Assembly: GCA_963766445.1 (NCBI GenBank)
Contig: CAVXZW010000019.1
Location: 62,001-126,000, forward strand
DNA from: JAICYJ01 sp963766445
GTDB taxonomy: Bacteria; Actinomycetota; Thermoleophilia; Gaiellales; JAICJC01
Direction of reading: 5' to 3'
Length of the DNA: 64,000 nt
The notes under the pieces are model-generated. The model was not told where the DNA came from, did no database searches, and saw only the letters and a list, made by a program, of their open reading frames with translations. Position numbers and translations under genes: made by a program. Positions within the stretch are counted from its first letter, which is position 1. Every line of letters begins with the position of its first letter. Below are positions 60,161 to 64,000 of the stretch, piece by piece.

Positions 60161-61438
60161 GTGCGCCGTTCATCGTTGACACCCCTGATCTGCCTGCTGC
60201 TCCTGGCGCTTCCTGGGTGCGGGATCGGCCCGTCCTCACACCCGCCCTCCACCGGGCCGTCGCCGGCCGACGCGATGACCACGAAGGAGCGCTTCACCGC
60301 GGCCAGGCCGGCGGTTGAGACCTACCTGAAGGCGCTGGCGCTGCACCGCACCGCCGACGCCGCACCGGTGGTGCAGGCGGCCGGCACGTACGCCAACCAG
60401 AGCACGTTGGACGACCTGCAGACGTGGTTCGGGCGGCTGCCGATCGGCGCCGTCAAGATGACGGCCAAGCCGGTGAAGGTGCCCGACCCCGGATCGGTGG
60501 GCGTGCGGGTGTCGATCAGCGCGCGGTTCTCGCCGGCGCCGCTGTCGAACTGGGTGAAGCTGGGCGACCGGGTGATGCTGGCGGGCTACAGCGAGGGCGC
60601 CTGGCGCGTCGTGGCCGACATCTCGGCCCGGAAGGCTGTCCACACGAAGGCCTATGGCCTGCGCTTGTTCGAGGTGCCGTCGGTGCTGACGGGCAAGCAC
60701 ACGACGGTGATCTACGAGGCGGTGGAGGCCGCGAACGACGCCACGCAGATCCTGTCGGACGCCGACGAGGTGGTGCCGCGGCTGACCGGCCTGTTCGGGC
60801 GCGACCGCGCCGCCGCGCACCCGGTCATCTTCGTGATCAGCACCCGCAAGCAGGGCCAGCAGTTGTCGGGCGTCAAGATCTTCCGCAAGGAGCTGCCCGA
60901 GGGCTTCGTGATCAACGGCGTCGCCTACATCGAGTGGCCGGTGTGGGGCCCGGGCAACGTGCTGGAGCGGGACGGCACCATCGCCCACGAGCTGACGCAC
61001 GTGGCCAGCATGGGGATGCTGGGCCGCTCGCCGCACAGCCTGATGGAGGGCCTTGCGATGTACGAGGAGGACAGCTACCTGCGCACGCTGGGCGTGCATC
61101 TCACGCTCGGGAGCATCGCGCACCTGTACGCAAGCGGCGGCTTCCCGTCGGCCATGATCTGGCGCACCCGCGTCACCGACTGGGGGCTGCGCAACCCGAC
61201 CGCGGTCGACCTCTGCTACGAGGACGGTCAGGCCATGTCTGCGGTGATCATGGAGCATCACGGCGGCGCGGCCGGCATCGCGCGGCTGGCGAAGGCGTTC
61301 AACGCCATGCACGCCGCGCACCACGGAGCGGTCTACAGCGAGGCTCAGGTGCATGAGGCCTTTCAGCGCGGGCTGGGCGTCTCGTTCGACCAGGTGGTGG
61401 CCGAGGCGCACGCCTACGCCGCCGCGCACGCGAACTGA
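60161..61438 (+). CDS. lipoprotein with HExxH metallopeptidase-like domain
   Basis: 425 residues, intact. The signal SSLTPLICLLLLALPGC ends in a lipobox (LPGC). After a Ser/Pro linker, the mature part has an N-terminal all-beta domain like an anti-sigma or NTF2-type domain (KMTAKPVKVPDPGSVGVRVS). The peptidase-like region is FVINGVAYIEWPVWGPGNVL with GTIAHELTHVASMG (HExxH) and the downstream Glu in LMEGLAMYEE. It resembles MA-clan gluzincin-like secreted proteins of Actinobacteria. Whether it is proteolytic is unknown. GTG start at 60161. Confidence 0.82.
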   Translation: MRRSSLTPLICLLLLALPGCGIGPSSHPPSTGPSPADAMTTKERFTAARPAVETYLKALALHRTADAAPVVQAAGTYANQSTLDDLQTWFGRLPIGAVKMTAKPVKVPDPGSVGVRVSISARFSPAPLSNWVKLGDRVMLAGYSEGAWRVVADISARKAVHTKAYGLRLFEVPSVLTGKHTTVIYEAVEAANDATQILSDADEVVPRLTGLFGRDRAAAHPVIFVISTRKQGQQLSGVKIFRKELPEGFVINGVAYIEWPVWGPGNVLERDGTIAHELTHVASMGMLGRSPHSLMEGLAMYEEDSYLRTLGVHLTLGSIAHLYASGGFPSAMIWRTRVTDWGLRNPTAVDLCYEDGQAMSAVIMEHHGGAAGIARLAKAFNAMHAAHHGAVYSEAQVHEAFQRGLGVSFDQVVAEAHAYAAAHAN

Positions 61439-61469
61439 GCGGCGGCCGGTTGCGGGGGACGCTTCGGGC

Positions 61470-61909
61470 ATGCGGATCTGGGCGCCACTCGCCGGGCTCG
61501 CCGTCGTGGTTGCGCGTGCGGCTTCGCGGCCGACAGCCGGGGGTCACCCTCCACGATGACGGCTGCCGAGGCGCTTCATCGGGCGCGCGCCGACGGGTTC
61601 ACCCGGCCGGTCCTCATGAGAGGGGAGTCCTACCTGTGCGACCCGCATCGGATCGACGTCGGGCCGGCGAATCCGTCTGGTCAATACGCCGACTACCAGG
61701 TGCCCTCCTACGGCCTCGAGTTCGGTGACCGCCGCGCACCGCCCGACAAGGAGGACACCGCCCGGATCGGCATGACCGTGCTGGTATTCCGCGACGCGAA
61801 CAGCGCGGCTCGCTGCGCCCGGGCCGGCCTCTACATGACGCAGCACCAGCCGGTCGATTCCAGAGCGTTTCTGCTCGGGCGACCCGGCAAGACGTACCCT
61901 ACAGGATGA
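61470..61909 (+). CDS. small lipoprotein (frameshifted)
   Basis: 146 codons after restoring one base near 61515. MRIWAPLAGLAVVVA joins CGFAADSRGSPSTMTAAEAL, forming a signal peptide with a plausible lipobox cysteine, then HRARADGFTRPVLMRGESYL, CDPHRIDVGPANPSGQYADY, TARIGMTVLVFRDANSAARC and a Gly-Lys-Thr end. No family is recognised. Two later Cys may form a disulfide. It lies 31 bases after the HExxH lipoprotein gene, and its stop overlaps the next small gene, so a small secreted-protein operon is likely. Confidence 0.6.
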
Positions 61910-62096
61910 TCACCCCGACCACCGCTGAGACGCACATGCAACGGGCCCAGCGCGCGGGGGCAGAGCGGGGACGGACGGGTACTACGAGACGTGGCTGTCC
62001 GACGGCCGCGTGCTCGCGTTCGGTCTCGCCTACAACGCGAAGAACGCTCTGGTCGTCCGCACCGATCTCGACCAGATCGCCCGACAGATTGCCTGA
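61906..62096 (+). CDS. small hypothetical protein (frameshifted)
   Basis: 63 codons with one missing base near 61975. MITPTTAETHMQRAQRAGAE continues as DGYYETWLSDGRVLAFGLAY and NAKNALVVRTDLDQIARQIA. Not recognised. The second half has consistent codon use and beta-strand character. The ATG overlaps the TGA of the preceding lipoprotein (ATGA), which supports translation. Followed by 74 bases before the M20 gene. Confidence 0.5.
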
Positions 62097-62170
62097 TAAC
62101 GCGCCGGCCGGGCGAATTGTGTCCGGATCGCCCAGTCGCCAGCCGATGGCGGATCGGTAGTGTGGCGCGC

Positions 62171-63298
62171 ATGGAGGACGCACGTGCGCTGCTGGCCGAG
62201 CTGGTCGCGATCGACTCCGTCAACCCCAGGCTGGTGCCGGGCGGGGCGGGGGAGGCCGAGATCGCGCGGTTCGTGGGCGGCTGGCTGGAGGCCCGCGGAC
62301 TTGAGGTGGACGTGTCCGACGCCGAGCCCGGCCGGCCCAATGCAGTGGGGCGTGCCCGCGGCAGCGGAGGCGGCCGCACGCTGCTCCTGAACGCGCACAT
62401 GGACGTGGTCGGGGTGGACGGCATGAGCGACCCGTTCCGGCCCCGCGTCGAGGGCGATCGGCTCTACGGGCGCGGCGCCTACGACATGAAGGCCGGCCTG
62501 GCCGCGATCATGGTGGCCGCGGTGGCCGCGGCCGAGCGCGGGCTGGCCGGCGACGTGGTGGTGGCCGCGGTCTGCGACGAGGAGTTCGCATCGGCCGGTG
62601 CCCAGGCAGTGGCGCAGACGGTCATGGCTGACGCCGCCATCGTGACCGAGCCGACCGGCGCCGAGATCAACGTGGCCGTCGCGCACAAGGGCTTCACCTG
62701 GCACCGGATCGTGGTCGGCGGCCGCGCGGCGCACGGCTCGCGCCCGCAGGAAGGGGTCGACGCGATCGCCCGCATGGGCCACGTGCTGGTCGGCCTCGAG
62801 CAGATGTCGGCCGATCTGGCCGCCCGCGAGGGCCACCCGCTGCTCGGCCCGGGATCGATCCACGCGTCGATCATCGAGGGCGGCCGCGAGCTCTCGACCT
62901 ACCCGGACAGCTGCCGGCTGCAGCTGGAGCGCCGGACGCTGCCGGGCGAGACGGCCGAGATCGTCGAGGCCGAGCTGTCGGCGATGCTGGATGCGATCAC
63001 CGACGCCGGCCACGATCTGTCGGCCGAGCTGCACACGACGCTGGTGCGCGACCCGTTCGAGGTGGACGCCGACTCGGCGATCGTGACCGCCGCCCGCGAG
63101 GCATTGGGCGGCGACGTGCCCGTGATCGGCGTCCCCTTCTGGGCGGACAGCGCGATCTTCTCGGCCGCCGGCATCCCCACCGTCATCTTCGGCCCCGGCG
63201 GGGAGGGCGCCCACGCCGACGTCGAGTGGGTCGACCTGAACCAGCTCGACCGCTGCGTGGACGCCCTCGACCGGGTGATCGCGAGCTTCTGCTCCTAG
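62171..63298 (+). CDS. M20-family deacylase, ArgE/DapE type
   Basis: 375 residues, intact. MEDARALLAELVAIDSVNPR, TLLLNAHMDVVGVDGMSDPF (HxD metal), YGRGAYDMKAGLAAIMVAAV, VVAAVCDEEFASAG (catalytic and bridging Glu), KGFTWHRIVVGGRAAHGSRP and FFGAGIPTVIFGPGGEGAHA-like. This fits acetylornithine deacetylase or succinyl-diaminopimelate desuccinylase relatives, which cleave N-acyl amino acids; many actinomycete members have unassigned substrates. A GTG nine bases upstream is an alternative start. The stop shares CTAG with the opposite cupin gene. Confidence 0.9.
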   Translation: MEDARALLAELVAIDSVNPRLVPGGAGEAEIARFVGGWLEARGLEVDVSDAEPGRPNAVGRARGSGGGRTLLLNAHMDVVGVDGMSDPFRPRVEGDRLYGRGAYDMKAGLAAIMVAAVAAAERGLAGDVVVAAVCDEEFASAGAQAVAQTVMADAAIVTEPTGAEINVAVAHKGFTWHRIVVGGRAAHGSRPQEGVDAIARMGHVLVGLEQMSADLAAREGHPLLGPGSIHASIIEGGRELSTYPDSCRLQLERRTLPGETAEIVEAELSAMLDAITDAGHDLSAELHTTLVRDPFEVDADSAIVTAAREALGGDVPVIGVPFWADSAIFSAAGIPTVIFGPGGEGAHADVEWVDLNQLDRCVDALDRVIASFCS

Positions 63299-63681
63299 TG
63301 CCCTTCCGGCTCGTCCTCGTCGATCCACTCACCGTACGGTTGCGCCTCTCCCGGCGCCGCGCCGATGCAGACGATGCGGGTGCCGGGCTCGAGCGCCTCG
63401 TAGGCGCGGTTCGCCGCCGGGTCGGGGGCGGACACGACCGTGCCCGGCCCGGCTTCGATGCGGTCGTCGCCGATCGTGAAAACGGCCCGGCCGCTGACCA
63501 CGACGTAGGCCTCCTGGTGGCCGGTCTCGGACTCGTCGTGGGCGATGTCGAACTCCTCGCCCGGGTCGCAGACGATCGCGTTCATGCCGAACGCCTGCAG
63601 GCCCAGCGGGCCGTTCAGCTGCTGCCAGCGGCCGAAGCTGGTGGGTTTGACGGGGAGCGTGCTGAGGTCGACGGTGGCCAT
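63295..63681 (-). CDS. cupin-domain protein
   Basis: 128 residues, intact. VKPTSFGRWQQLNGPLGLQA, FGMNAIVCDPGEEFDIAHDE, GHQEAYVVVSGRAVFTIGDD and EAGPGTVVSAPDPAANRAYE are cupin barrel parts. The metal ligands are only partly present. It is a close paralogue of the cupin half of the 23.6 kb protein. AAGGAGA precedes the ATG at 63681. It follows the methyltransferase gene by 23 bases on the same strand. Confidence 0.85.
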   Translation of the reverse strand: MATVDLSTLPVKPTSFGRWQQLNGPLGLQAFGMNAIVCDPGEEFDIAHDESETGHQEAYVVVSGRAVFTIGDDRIEAGPGTVVSAPDPAANRAYEALEPGTRIVCIGAAPGEAQPYGEWIDEDEPEGH

Positions 63682-63704
63682 CGTGTCTCCTTGTGTGGGT
63701 GTGT

Positions 63705-64000
63705 TCAGGTCTTGGTGCCGCGGATGATGACGGCGCCGCCCACGGACAGCCGCTGGGCGCGGAGGTCGCCGATGCCGGCCTCGTGCCACCAGTCCAGCAC
63801 CTGTTCCAGCGGGTGGTCGTGCCAGAAGCGCTCGATGCTCGGCCCCAGGAAGCGGCCGGTGCGATACCAGCCGGGGCCGCCGGCCGCGCCCACGGCGGGC
63901 AGGCCGATCCGCGTCCAGGCCCACCAGGCCGGATACCAGGCGCCCGCGGGCACGAAGAACTCGAGCGACGCCATCTCGCCGCCGGGGCGGATCGGGCGGG
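63705..64000 (-). CDS. SAM-dependent methyltransferase, UbiE/MenG-like (partial)
   Basis: The C-terminal 98 residues are present; the gene runs off the right edge. PIRPGGEMASLEFFVPAGAW, TRIGLPAVGAAGGPGW, YRTGRFLGPSIERFWHDHPL, EQVLDWWHEAGIGDLRAQRL and SVGGAVIIRGTKT are typical of the tail of UbiE/MenG-like class I methyltransferases. The SAM-binding part lies outside the window. It probably forms a transcript with the downstream cupin. Confidence 0.82.
   Translation of the reverse strand, partial: RPIRPGGEMASLEFFVPAGAWYPAWWAWTRIGLPAVGAAGGPGWYRTGRFLGPSIERFWHDHPLEQVLDWWHEAGIGDLRAQRLSVGGAVIIRGTKT

Noticed and set aside
1070..62096. Programmed frameshifting as the cause of the many split genes
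   Set aside because: Sites differ in sequence, lie in unrelated housekeeping families and lack consistent slippery heptamers plus downstream structure.
1..64000. CRISPR arrays, insertion sequences, prophage, rRNA genes
   Set aside because: No regularly spaced repeats, transposase or integrase signatures, terminal inverted repeats or rRNA-like sequence were seen on either strand.

Overview
The window is very GC-rich bacterial chromosome from what looks like an actinomycete. I infer Actinomycetota, perhaps a deep soil lineage such as Thermoleophilia, from codon use, an LPXTG mini-protein, a SpoIIE/STAS module, an Eis-type acetyltransferase and HutF-type histidine catabolism. No rRNA, tRNA, CRISPR array, insertion sequence or phage gene was seen. 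About 74 genes are described, packed on both strands, many with 1-4 nt start/stop overlaps.

A dominant property is a scatter of single-base frameshifts: about 33 in 24 genes, roughly 23 extra and 10 missing bases, many in runs of G or C. In each case the family continues in another frame, and correcting the base gives a whole number of codons and a normal family length. I read these mainly as uncorrected sequencing or assembly errors, so the genes are annotated across the shifts. One STAS gene also has an in-frame amber codon.

Layout. 1-6.2 kb: TfoX-like and DUF1269 proteins, a coupled TetR/MFS exporter pair, a PLP decarboxylase fused to a cyclic-nucleotide-binding domain, an ECF sigma factor and a PDZ-only ORF. 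6.2-9.1 kb: minus-strand signalling genes (SpoIIE phosphatase, STAS, SpoIIAA-like) and a pyridoxamine-oxidase-like flavoprotein. 9.1-9.3 kb: an unusually hairpin-rich gap with DnaA-box-like motifs. 9.3-12.8 kb: M20 amidohydrolase divergent from hutF, then an acyl-CoA dehydrogenase. 12.8-25.8 kb: housekeeping and small genes (phosphatases, inositol monophosphatase, a large SF2 helicase, cold-shock protein, siroheme-type dehydrogenase, CBS protein). 25.8-36.5 kb: P5C dehydrogenase, PilZ, EamA, a LysR/phosphoribulokinase divergent pair, HIBADH-like and Eis-like proteins, ATP-grasp and MetE-like proteins.

36.6-63.7 kb is a large catabolic region. It holds an aromatic-amino-acid-lyase homologue lacking the MIO triad, GntR, a complete oligopeptide-type ABC transporter, and an IclR-MFS-Gfo/Idh-hydantoinase operon in which each gene overlaps the next. 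Then come two alcohol dehydrogenases, a deaminase-type amidohydrolase and cupins. A coupled Fae (formaldehyde-activating-enzyme homologue)-mandelate-racemase-like-alcohol-dehydrogenase operon follows. Further on are a GlcD-type oxidase, a LacI regulator divergent from an amidohydrolase/cysteine-dioxygenase-like pair, and an M20 deacylase. Inverted repeats resembling operators sit before the GntR, ABC, IclR and LacI/amidohydrolase units. The parts suggest uptake and stepwise hydrolysis and oxidation of an organic, probably nitrogen-containing compound. The substrate cannot be read from sequence, and this region is the best candidate for an undescribed pathway.
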